From positions 2,723,065 to 2,787,064 of the forward strand of contig RPFO01000026.1 in NCBI GenBank assembly GCA_009746045.1: a stretch of DNA of 64,000 bases, in the 5' to 3' direction. Position 1 is the first letter of the stretch. Each line of letters opens with the position of its first letter. This document shows positions 20,931 through 30,052 of the stretch, one piece after another. The translations under genes were made by a program, and so were the position numbers. The notes beneath the pieces were generated by a model. It saw only the letters and a program-made list of their open reading frames with translations. It had not been told where the DNA came from and searched no databases. This stretch comes from Mesostigma viride (Eukaryota > Streptophyta > Mesostigmatophyceae > Mesostigmatales > Mesostigmataceae).

Positions 20931-23040
20931 TGAATTTTACAAATGCTCTTCAGCAACCTCAAGCCAACAATGGTTCAAACCGGCAATGGAAAAAAAAAAA
21001 CAAAAGAAAAAGAAACAAAAGAAACTATATCTTGGGGACGCCGATGATGATCAGCGCCGTCCGCCAGACAACAGGGCACCGGCTGATGTCGGTGCGCCTG
21101 CATGCAATAACAACAAAACAAAAAAAAGACAAGGAAAAAGAAAAAGAAAACAAAAGAACCGAACAATGACAATACCAGCACAGGTGGAGGGTCCGGCTGC
21201 CGCGAGGCAGTCCGAACAACCCCCCTCCCCTGTGCGCCAGCCGGTGGCGGAGCCGGTTGCCCTACAGGGCACCGAACAACCCTCTTCCCCGGCGGCTGCG
21301 ACAGCAGCACCCACAGTCTGCTGGAGCAGCAATGGCGGCGGCATGCAATGCGGCAGGAAAACAACCCCCCAGGAGGCTCCGGCCCCGCGCCGGCCCCTGG
21401 GGCTTCCAGCGTAAGCAAGTCTGTTGCTTTCTTTCCTCATGCATGCTCTGATATAATGCTCAAGAGCGGTGGCTATCTTTTAAACATATATATATCATAA
21501 CCATGCAAACAGAGAGCTATCGCTGCAGCATGAGGAGCATAGAAACGCTCCAGCTGTTATGTGATAAAAGCACTCCTGGCCTATCCCCATCGCCGGAGGT
21601 GGGCGGCCTGGGCTGGACGGCATATGCAAACGAGACAAGTATCACCGTCCACCCCAACGTGAGTTATCTGAATGAATGTCATGTCTTTTGAACGCAGATC
21701 TCCCCATTTTATTTGGGATGAGTGTAAGCCGGGGTATTGTTGCTTTCTATGGCAGCACAGACTCTACCCTCTATGGAGACTGTTGATCCTCTCTATGTCG
21801 GGGCTGAGGAGGGCCCTTAATCAAACCCACTGCTGTCAACTCCCTAGACATGGAGCTTGCCCATGCAGCAGCTGCACGTATAATCAATAAGGCATGCAGT
21901 AGTGCATGGCAGAAGCCATTTATACCAAACGCGTGTACTTGCGGGTAAAGACATGGCTCGTGCTAACGCTCTTGAAGCAGCACCGGGAGGCAATAACAAG
22001 AAACACTAACAGAAAACAAACAAGCGAAACGGTTACCAAACCATGGTTGGTGTTGAGGCATGCGCAGCACAGCTACTGTCCTCTCACTACAAACAAACAA
22101 ACAAACGAAACTGTTACCAAACAATGGCTGGTGTTGAGGCAGCACAGATGCTGTCCTCTCACTACGAACAAACAAACGAAACGGTTACCAAACCATGGTT
22201 GGTGTTGAGGCAGCACAGATGCGCTGTCCTCTCACTACAAACACACAAACGAAACTGTTACCAAGCCATGGTTGGTGTTGAGGCTGCACAGATGCTGTCC
22301 TCTCACTACAAACAAACAATTAACGAAACTGTTACCAAACCATGGCCATGGTGTTGAGGCAGCACAGATGCTGTCCTCTCACTACAAACAAACAAAGGAA
22401 ACTGTTACCAAACCATGCATGGTGGGTTTTGAGGCAGTACAGATGCTGTCCTCTCACTACAATGAACAAACAAGAAAAGCTGCTATTATTTAACAACAAT
22501 ACCAACACCAGGTCCTATCAACAACAACAACAGGCAACCTGGCAACCCTGGAAGGGTCAGGTGCCTGAGGTGCTTCCAGATGGGGCACAGCCGCAACCTG
22601 TGCAACCACAACCCTACACTGGGCAACAACGTGGATCTCTGCCCAGGCTGCCACTACACGAGGCACAACCTGGCTCCAGGCACTCGCTAAAAACCGACCC
22701 CGGTTCAACCCAAACAACTGTGAGTACTCTCACCTTGATTACTCTGAGGATGATGACCTCACTTGCATTGGGGATGGCAGCAAAGGCGTGAAAGGCCTGA
22801 TTGCTTTTGAGGCAGCAAGAATTCTGTCCTCACAACACCCTGTACTGGAACTTTATAGTTTATATCAAAGCACTAACCCCCACTGTTGACAACTCCATTG
22901 ATATCAAGGAGGCTCCTTGTCATAGTTGGTGGCCTAGAGTTTGCTCAGTTGCATGGCCAAGAGTTCGCTCACTTGACAGCCAGTATTCCAACTTATTGTG
23001 AAATCAATGGAATAATATCACGTACCTCCCCTCAAGTGTT
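20931..23040 (+). mobile_element. A4 interior: gag region of a subfamily A copia-like element
   Basis: After the LTR end, TGAATTTTAC resembles the interior starts of A1 (TGGATTGTG) and A2 (TGCATTAAA). Gag-like coding follows in several frames: a Lys-rich start at 20986 and Pro/Ala/Gln-rich sequence to 21414. Further on, 22562-22603 encodes a CCHC knuckle, CLRCFQMGHSRNLC, followed about 10 residues later by LCPGCHYTRHNLAPG, a second Cys/His block also seen in A2. Integrase and later domains are absent; the element stops before the poly(C) tract at 23059. Confidence 0.65.
22020..22470 (+). repeat. Minisatellite in A4 gag region
   Basis: Six imperfect tandem units of about 70-80 bp, each with gttaccaaaccatggttgg, then ttgaggcagcacagatgctg and tcctctcactacaaacaaac. 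In one frame the units encode GVEAAQMLSSHY, close to FEAARILSSQHP encoded just downstream (about 22807-22842), so the array probably arose by repeated duplication of a gag segment. Confidence 0.7.
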
Positions 23041-23314
23041 CCCCAAAGTAAAGTGTCGCCCCCCCCCCCCCCCCCCCCCCCTCCTGCCCCCCACGCTGCC
23101 TCACCCTAGCCAGGTATGGTTTCTAGCCACTTGTGCACGAAGCTTTGACATGTAGTTTCCACAGGAAAACGATGCAAATTGTAGTCATGACATGCACCAT
23201 AATAATTATAAATCGTTAAGACGTCAGTTCCACTAAAAATCATGAAAGTTCATTAAGACCGCAGCTCCACTACGTTACTTTTTAGTCGTTACAATACCAA
23301 TGTCACAATCTAAC
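23041..23314. other. Poly(C) tract and spacer
   Basis: A 33-nt C run lies near 23060-23092, followed by C-rich sequence and a spacer with no recognised feature up to the Gly-Met repeat stop codon. Such a homopolymer is prone to assembly error. Confidence 0.5.
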
Positions 23315-23601
23315 GAAGAACGCCCATGAGATGAAGCCCAACAAGGCGATTAAGGTTCAAGCTAGGCTCGGCTGTGCCTCCCATTCCGCCTATGCCCATG
23401 CCCATGCCTATGCCACCACCCATGCCAGCCATGCCCATGCCGCCGCCCATGCCCATGCCACCACCGCCCATGCCAGCCATGCCCATATGCCCATATGCCG
23501 CCGCCCATGCCACCACCGCCCAGCCCCATGCCCATCCCACCGCCGCCCATGCCAGCCATGCCCATTCCCAGCCCCATGCCCATGCCACCGCCCATGCCAG
23601 C

Positions 23602-23647
<46 letters not shown>

Positions 23648-23648
23648 C
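23315..23648 (-). pseudogene. Gly-Met repeat ORF, C-terminal piece, disrupted
   Basis: Minus-strand reading gives GMGMAGMGGG-type repeats followed by a non-repetitive tail TAEPSLNLNRLVGLHLMGVL and a stop at 23315-23317. The DNA is a CATGCC hexamer array. It is cut by A1 at 23648/23649 and resumes, in the same hexamer phase, at 33125. It may be the end of a real Gly/Met-rich host protein or chance coding in a hexamer satellite; the non-repetitive tail slightly favours a gene. Confidence 0.4.
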
Positions 23649-24056
23649 AGTTAGATATAGAAAGACGTTGGAGACGTTGGGGGAACTCAGTGTGAGACTG
23701 TGATATGCAGTAACGCCAGGGATCGGGCCTTCCTTGTCATTTTTCACTCCATATGTGGGCACACATTATATGTCGTGACACATCACTCACACGAGTTCCC
23801 TAGGACAACTGGACTACTCTCAATTGTCCGCCACGTGTCCAGGCTCTAGAGGCTTCTAGACCTGTAGCAACGTTACTACGCACAACGTCCACTAGGCTAG
23901 TTGCTAGCTACGTAACTTGCGTACACGTGTGTGCGTCGCGCCACAACCGGCGCTCGGCACTGTTATTCAGTCTCCGCCAGAATAACTCCGGTCACATTGT
24001 ATGTTCCCCCTGTGTGGCTCCGGCCACAAGTCAGCCTCGAGGTATCTCAGCTAACT
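23649..24056 (-). repeat. A1 3' LTR
   Basis: 408 bp, plus-strand ends AGTTAGATATAG and GCTAACT. On the minus strand it follows a purine-rich stretch ending ATAATGGG, comparable to the tract before the A2 3' LTR. Confidence 0.88.
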
Positions 24057-24963
24057 CCCATTATGTTTTCTGTCAGATTGGAACATGCTCCAAGTCTGAT
24101 CAACCAACCGTTGCAAGGCAACCAGAGCCCATACAGTCACAACTGGATTAGAAAAGGGCCCCAGAAACGGACTATACTGATGCTGACTGCTGATTTAACC
24201 CTGCCAAGCACTACGGGGGTTCCTCCCCCTCAATAGTGGGGAAAACATAAATGAGGTACTGCTGCCATTCGTCACACAGGACGTCATATAAGTCACATGT
24301 CACATCATATAAGGAGTGCCCAGTTTCCATCTTTGAAGGAGCGAACTGTCGTCATTTCCCTGGCATCTGTCACTGCAGATGGTAGAAAAAGGGGGGCTTG
24401 ATTGCCACTTGTGGATGGAACCCCATGCAACATCCACTTCCCAAAAACCAATGGGATGACTCTAGTGAAACCAGAGGTCTTCCCCAGGTGCTTAGGACCT
24501 GATGTTTCGCCACTGCTGACCTGGGCCAGAGCAGCCAGATACCTGTGAGTGCCACATGGTGGTAAGCACAGGCAACTGACAAGATAGAAATGGTTCTCCA
24601 CTTGATTTGCACATGGCGAATGGGTGGACTGCCCATCACCCTACCACAGGTCCTGGGACCAGATGGCAGCATAAGACACAACAGGCACAGTAACAGGACT
24701 AAGACTGTCACACGTTACATGCACATGCACATGCACATCATTGTACAGGGTAACCATGAACATGACCCAGCCACATAACAATGCCATGTACAAGTACTGT
24801 CACCATGACTGACACAATGACACACTTGTGAAGAATATGACAGCTCACCTCCCAAGAGATGAACTAACGAAATTCATCGAGAGAAACAAAGTCAAAGAGA
24901 CTCAATTTATTCACCATAAAACAGGGCTTACAAGGCATACAGGGCTCAGCTCCTCCCCAAGAG
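24057..24963 (-). other. A1 3' noncoding region
   Basis: About 900 bp between RNase H and the 3' LTR with no credible ORF. On the minus strand a TGAATAAATTG polyadenylation-like motif sits at about 24915-24905, as in A2 (56242), upstream of the 3' LTR. Confidence 0.5.
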
Positions 24964-25587
24964 CTAGTGCTGATGATAAGACACCCCGTGGCCTGGGCCC
25001 GGGTCTGGGTACCCCGACCCCCTGACAGGGGTTGCCCCATGCATAGTAGGGGTGGGGAGACTAGCCACCCTTCCTGGGGAGGGGTGGACTAGGTGTCTAC
25101 CGGCGGGGGCATGCAGGCTGGCCTGCTTGCCGTAGGGGTTCATCATGTGATAGAGCAGTTGGTACTGCTCAGGTGCCAGCTGGGGCACCTTGGTCAACGC
25201 ATCCGCTGCGTTGGCCTTGTCCGGCACATGATTGGTAGACTCCCAGTAGGTGCATTCCTGTTTCAGGATCACCCAGTCCAAATCAGTGTGCACAGCATAA
25301 GGGTTGTCAAGGAAACTGAGGAGAGATTGACTGTCGGTGTGCAAGTGAGCCACCACCCCAGCCTGACTGCCTGCTTGTTTCTGTAACCAAACCAGGACAT
25401 GATTGAGATACCTGGCATGTAGCACAGCTGACACAACTGCCCTGCACTCAGCAGCATTGCTACTAACAGCTTTGCGCCTATGTAGCCTGCTATACCATGA
25501 GATGAGGGACATGGGTTTGTCAGCCTTTTGTACAAAAAATAAGCCAGCCTCCCTAGCCTGCAGTTGAGTAATCTGCCGTGATTCCAT
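24964..25587 (-). pseudogene. A1 RNase H, C-terminal part
   Basis: Reads MESRQITQLQAREAGLFF, AECRAVVSAVLHARYLNH, HLHTDSQSLLSFL and NAADALTKV, the Glu, second Asp and final Asp blocks of copia RNase H. The first part, ending MDSSMES, is at 26427-26636, on the other side of the LINE insertion; removing the LINE plus one duplication joins MDSSMES to RQITQ. The frame continues past the usual end to 24964. Confidence 0.85.
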
Positions 25588-26440
25588 TAATTGATTAATT
25601 AATAGACACGTGACTGCGTCACGTGAGCATAAGTCCTCAGTGGGAGCGGAACATGGGATGGAATGGATGGTATAAGCTATCTAGGTCCTAGTTACAGGGG
25701 TGTGGGCACCGCGGCCCGAATCGCTACGAATGCCATACTTGGTCACACGCGGAGCCCCCACGGGCTTAGTGGGGGTGGTCTCCTTCATCACTACTTGCCA
25801 TCTATCCTTGCGCACCATCTGCCTCCATATTACAGACAAACCAGGAGGCTGCCCGGGGGTGAGCCCGTCACGTCTAGTGTAGCACATGTCCATGCCGAGT
25901 CTATCACGAAAAGTCCACGGGTGGCGGCCCTGCCGCGCGCGGCCGGGGGCACGCCAGGTGAGGACATATCGCCCAGGCTGGGCGGGCTTGGTGCCAGCTA
26001 GTCTATCTGATGTATCTACCTGATCTGTGCGGGCCAGGTGCCCGGCTAGGCCCAGGCGCCTGTGCCTAATAATGTGGGAAACATAGGGCAAATCAGCGTA
26101 CAAATCCTCATTACTAATGTGCAAACCAAAGGGCATGTTAAGGGCCTTGCGCAGCATCTTGGTGACGGCGCCGTCGAGTCGTTGCTCCAGCTCCTGCATC
26201 AGTGTCCACGTCTCGGCGCCGTAGGTCAGGATCGTCAGAATGACGACCTTGAAGAGGTCACGCTTGACGATCCGGGGTAGGGCGGGGTTGCTCCACCAGC
26301 GGCGGTGGTCATGGAGGTGCGCCCACGCCATGCCGATCCGTGTCGTCATGTCGTCCTCGCAGTCGGGAAGCCAACTGCCGAGCAGCTTGAAGCGGCCTGA
26401 AGGAGGGTAGTTGACCTCGGCATCGTCTAAGAGGCGGAGT
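25588..26440 (-). mobile_element. 5'-truncated LINE inserted in A1 RNase H
   Basis: 853-bp insertion flanked by a 10-bp duplication GTGATTCCAT (25578-25587 and 26441-26450). The minus-strand ORF 26349-25681 encodes the C-terminal region typical of non-LTR retrotransposon pol: ILTYGAETWTLMQELEQRLD, then a KMLRKALNMPFG stretch and RHRRLGLAGHLARTD. Only this last part of pol is present, as expected from incomplete reverse transcription. The 3' end is not poly(A): it reads TTAATTAATCAATTA before the duplication. Confidence 0.85.
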
Positions 26441-27780
26441 GTGATTCCATGGAACTATCCATTATAGCCTGAATGTGAATGGGCTTAAAGAGTTCCAGGG
26501 AATGCAAGATAAGGGGTGGACCAGCCTGCAGTAACTTGTTGATAGCCTTGTTGTGGCCTACCTGCATGAGAACTGCATCATCAACCCTGCTGACTACTGT
26601 ACTGCTAGGTGTGGTGCACAAGTAGAACACAACCACCCCAGCTTGCCCCTAATGGTGGGACAGTCACAAGGTTTGATTTTAGTCTGCAGCACTTCCTTAC
26701 AACTGTGCATGTATAATCTGAGGGCGAGTACATTGCACAGACCCACTGATCTGCTTGCTTATGAAGCTGCAACATTGTGCCACAGAACTTAATAGCAATG
26801 GTGCCCAGCTCTAGCTGCTTGCCAATCTCAAAAGGCTTAGACACGTTGGCGATAAAAGCATCCACAGCCTGCCTAGGCCCATGGCAATAAGCTGATCATC
26901 CCCATGCCACACAAACATGATCATGCCATGAGGGTGAGGGACAACAAAGAAGCAAGGGTCTATGTCATCATACCGAGCACCTAGCTTCTCAAACACAGCT
27001 TGAGCTGACATTCTAAAAATTCTAGAAGCAGATTGCAGACCTTCCACTCCTATGTTGGCTTTCAGAAAGGGTTGTGGAATATCCTTAGACCATACCTTAG
27101 GTGTGTTGACCATGCACATACACCTTACCATGCCGAACTTGCTCAGCTATTTCAGGTGAACCTTTCAGAAAGGCACGTTTAATGTCAGTGGCTTTGCACA
27201 CATAATCATCACCTTGATTGATGTGCCCTACTAGAAAAATAGACAGCAAAATTCGGTACCGGCGCGAATTTTTTGGCGCCAAAAAATTCGGAACCGACCG
27301 GTCCCCTTAAGAGAAGTTTGCTGAATGCCAGGGGTATACAAGTCTGCCTCTGTCAAATCAGTGGATCCCTTATAAACTCAGTCACACAAGGCCTAGCATG
27401 GAAAATGACAGAGCCATCTGCTGCTTGCTTGTGCTTGCACACGTCTGAGGTGCTTGCTCCCGTTGGGCTTACGCTCTAAGGGAGTGACTGGAGGTCACTG
27501 TGTGGGTGGGACTAGTACGTGGATCTGGAACCACCCATTCATCCATAGCCTTTCTAAAAGCTTCAACCCACTTAGTGAAACCTTCCTGAGTTTGACAGTC
27601 CTGGACAATCTGCTCATAGGAGAGGGGAGACATTTTTGCAACATCATATTTTCCCAATCCAAATGCTTTGGGGTGCAGTTTCTGACTGTGCACCAAATCT
27701 GCCACACGTGGCTCGTGCCCAGGTGCATACTTTGGTGCAACAAATTTGACAGTGGCTGGCTGTGTGTCAACCAAAGTCTG
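26427..27780 (-). pseudogene. A1 reverse transcriptase and start of RNase H (frameshifted)
   Basis: RT blocks spread over three or more frames: LVHSQKLHPKAFGLGKYDVA; VCKATDIKRAFLKGSPEIAE (first catalytic Asp); NIGVEGLQSASRIFRMSAQA; DDIDPCFFVVPHPHG; FVWHGDDQLI with the HGDD box at 26906-26895. The RNase H start LFKPIHIQAIMDSSMES follows. Frameshifts and the foldback at 27253-27305 inactivate it. Compared with A2 the order and blocks are the same. Confidence 0.8.
27253..27305. repeat. About 53-bp foldback insertion in A1 RT
   Basis: Interrupts the frame between the codons for QTSLK and ILLS, which are contiguous in A2. Its core, 27265-27290, is a perfect 26-bp palindrome centred on GGCGCC; the flanks (GGTACCGGCG on the left, GACCGGTCCCC on the right) extend the inverted repeat imperfectly. 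No duplication longer than 1-2 bp is evident. Confidence 0.65.
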
Positions 27781-27879
27781 GAGTGGTATACCTGAAAATG
27801 ATCAAGTGACACCCCACCCAGGCCCTGTACCGCAAGCCTATCACAAGAGATGGTGACACCTGGGTAAGAAATAAATGGA

Positions 27880-30015
27880 TCACCCAACAAAGCATTTCCT
27901 GTGTATCCTTCCAGTACCTGAAAAGGTGTGGGGATACCAAGAATGTTTAAGGTTACTAACCTGACCTTTAACAGTCAAGCTAGCCTGCCCAGAGAAATCA
28001 GCCACCCGTTGCCAAGGGGAAGGCTCTAACTCTAGGTGTGGTACAGCCAATGCACTGATGATGCTAACCTGAGCTTGGGTGTCCACTGCGACTAGAGCTG
28101 GATTATTGTCGCTGTGACCTGCCCTACTCACTTTGGCTGACCCTGCAGCAGTATGAGCTTTGGCTCTATGCGCTGCTTGCAGTATGCGGACCGCTTCTGC
28201 TCGCCCATGTTTGGACACGGTAGGTATGGGTTGAGCTGGTACCGCTGAAGGTGTGCTGTCTTGCTGACCACCTTCTTGGTTAGTGCCCTCATTGACAGGT
28301 GGTCTAACCTGCTGTGGCTGGCTAGGCTCACTGAGGGTGACCTGGGGTGCACATGTGTTGTGGCTATCACACTCACCAGTGTGTGTTCCAAACAACCACT
28401 CACTGGGTACTCCAGATATACCAGGCAACTGTACTGAGCTGTCGACCATCAGCTCTTCCTCCTCTGCCACGTCTGACAGTGGAGTGTAATACAATTTAAT
28501 CCTGTGAGGTGAGCACTTGTGCACATGCCCAGTGTCATTGTGTTTCACATGCACAGTCTTGCCTGTGCTGGAAAACTTAAGGATAGTGGCTGGGCCTAAC
28601 CATGTCCCAACCTTCCCTAGCCCTGACTCCTTATAGAAGAGAACTGTGTCCCCTTCCTTGAAGGAGGGGCGTGGATGCTTGGCATCCTTGGCTGCCAATC
28701 TGCTGGCAGCGTGGGCACGCTGTGCATTGTACACAGCTAGTACCTCAGGTGGGTATATCCCAGCCTGTAACCCATCTGGTGTGATAATACCATAGGGTGT
28801 CTGCAGGAGTGGTCGTCTATTGAGTATCTGGCATATCTTAGTAGCCCACAGTGCCCTATCAGCGTATGACCCACTGTCAGCTAACAGGTTCTCACCTTCT
28901 TTGGCTACCAAGGTTTTGATAGACCTAATTGCCCTCTCAATGATACCTTGTCTCTCATGATCTTCTAGCCCAGCCAGGTCTATAGCTTCACAGCCCTCTG
29001 CCCCAGCAAGGCAACTAAATTGCTGATCTAACAGCAGTGCTTCTACTGGGTAGTACCTGGCTTGTGCTATTAATATAGCTCTGTGCAACTGAGACTTGTC
29101 CATACCAGGGAGAGGTTCTATTGCTGTGTACCTGGACCATGCGTCCTTTAAAGCCAGATAGGGCTGTCCCTTAATATGGAACACATCCCCGACCACTCTG
29201 CCCTTGCACTTAGGTGGTGTAGCTACATGCCACTTGGGTGGTTTAGGTGCATACATTTGGCAGTGCTGACAGTGTTTTCTGATCAGCTGACATGCCTTCC
29301 TGAGTGCCGTACCTCCCAATGCAGCTGCTACCACCTCTGCACATGTCTCATGACCATACAGTAAGTGCAGTTGCAATGCCAGCTCCTCATAACTGATGTT
29401 ACTAAGAGCTTGGGTCATGACCCTGGACACCTTGGGTATCAAGGAGGTGAACCTGGGTTCACTGTCAGAGGTTTCTGTGTAATACTTCAACACTTTGCCA
29501 ACCTTGCTTACAGCCTTGACAGCTGAGCATGAAGGTGGAGAGTGAGAGGTAACAGAGTTAACTTGACATCCTGTCAACATCCTCCCATCCTGTGTCCCTG
29601 CCTGGGCAGTGGAGCTGGATATTGGGTGGTGTAGGGGACACGACTCATCATGACACGTGTGAGGGTGTGAGGACTTACATTTGGGGGCTGCCACGGCTCC
29701 TTGGTGCACTTGGCGGGGTCCCCGTGAGGCGGTCCCAGGCACTTGTGGCAGAGCACCTCCAGGTGCCAGGTGCTCCTTGTGTTTGTGGCACTTGTCCTTG
29801 CTGTGTCCACGACGCCCACAACGCACACATTTCACATCCTTCTTGGGGGTGGAGGACCCAGCCCCAGAAGACTTGTTAGCGTTCCCCCCTGGGGGGGATG
29901 ACCTACCCTTCCCCTTCCCCTGCCCCTTGCCCTTGCCCTTGCCCTTGCCCTTGCCCTTGCCCTTGAGGCTCTTAACAAACTGACTCATAAGAGTCTTCAC
30001 CTCCCCTAGCGTCAC
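27880..30015 (-). CDS. A1 zinc knuckle, integrase and protease-like ORF
   Basis: A 711-codon ORF. Residues 18-38 are a Lys-Gly repeat. A CCHC knuckle (CVRCGRRGHSKDKC) is at 63-76. The integrase zinc domain uses H217, H222, C249, C252. The catalytic core has D277 (VVGDVFH), D330 (LLLDQQFSC) and E360 (RQGIIERAI), giving D-29-E. An integrase C-terminal barrel is at about 450-512. After a Gln/Pro linker the protease-like block AVDTQAQVSIIS (D645) appears with VADFSGQASLTVKGQVS. No DTG-like block lies between knuckle and integrase, so the protease really is displaced. The frame is lost after about residue 687, before the ILG strand; PLSYEQ and RT follow in other frames. Confidence 0.88.
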   Translation of the reverse strand: MTLGEVKTLMSQFVKSLKGKGKGKGKGKGKGQGKGKGRSSPPGGNANKSSGAGSSTPKKDVKCVRCGRRGHSKDKCHKHKEHLAPGGALPQVPGTASRGPRQVHQGAVAAPKCKSSHPHTCHDESCPLHHPISSSTAQAGTQDGRMLTGCQVNSVTSHSPPSCSAVKAVSKVGKVLKYYTETSDSEPRFTSLIPKVSRVMTQALSNISYEELALQLHLLYGHETCAEVVAAALGGTALRKACQLIRKHCQHCQMYAPKPPKWHVATPPKCKGRVVGDVFHIKGQPYLALKDAWSRYTAIEPLPGMDKSQLHRAILIAQARYYPVEALLLDQQFSCLAGAEGCEAIDLAGLEDHERQGIIERAIRSIKTLVAKEGENLLADSGSYADRALWATKICQILNRRPLLQTPYGIITPDGLQAGIYPPEVLAVYNAQRAHAASRLAAKDAKHPRPSFKEGDTVLFYKESGLGKVGTWLGPATILKFSSTGKTVHVKHNDTGHVHKCSPHRIKLYYTPLSDVAEEEELMVDSSVQLPGISGVPSEWLFGTHTGECDSHNTCAPQVTLSEPSQPQQVRPPVNEGTNQEGGQQDSTPSAVPAQPIPTVSKHGRAEAVRILQAAHRAKAHTAAGSAKVSRAGHSDNNPALVAVDTQAQVSIISALAVPHLELEPSPWQRVADFSGQASLTVKGQVSNLKHSWYPHTFSGTGRIHRKCFVG

Positions 30016-30052
30016 AGGACGCTTGTCCTTGGCCTTCCTGGCCTTACCCTCC

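Noticed and set aside
20975-21418. Minus-strand Phe/Val-rich ORF opposite the A4 gag start
   Set aside because: It is the complement of a Lys-rich A-tract region of gag; composition is explained by the other strand.
23362-23703. Long His-Ala, Met-Pro and Trp-Ala ORFs on both strands over the hexamer arrays
   Set aside because: Every frame is open because the hexamer repeat has no stop codon. Only the Gly-Met frame has non-repetitive ends, and even that is uncertain.
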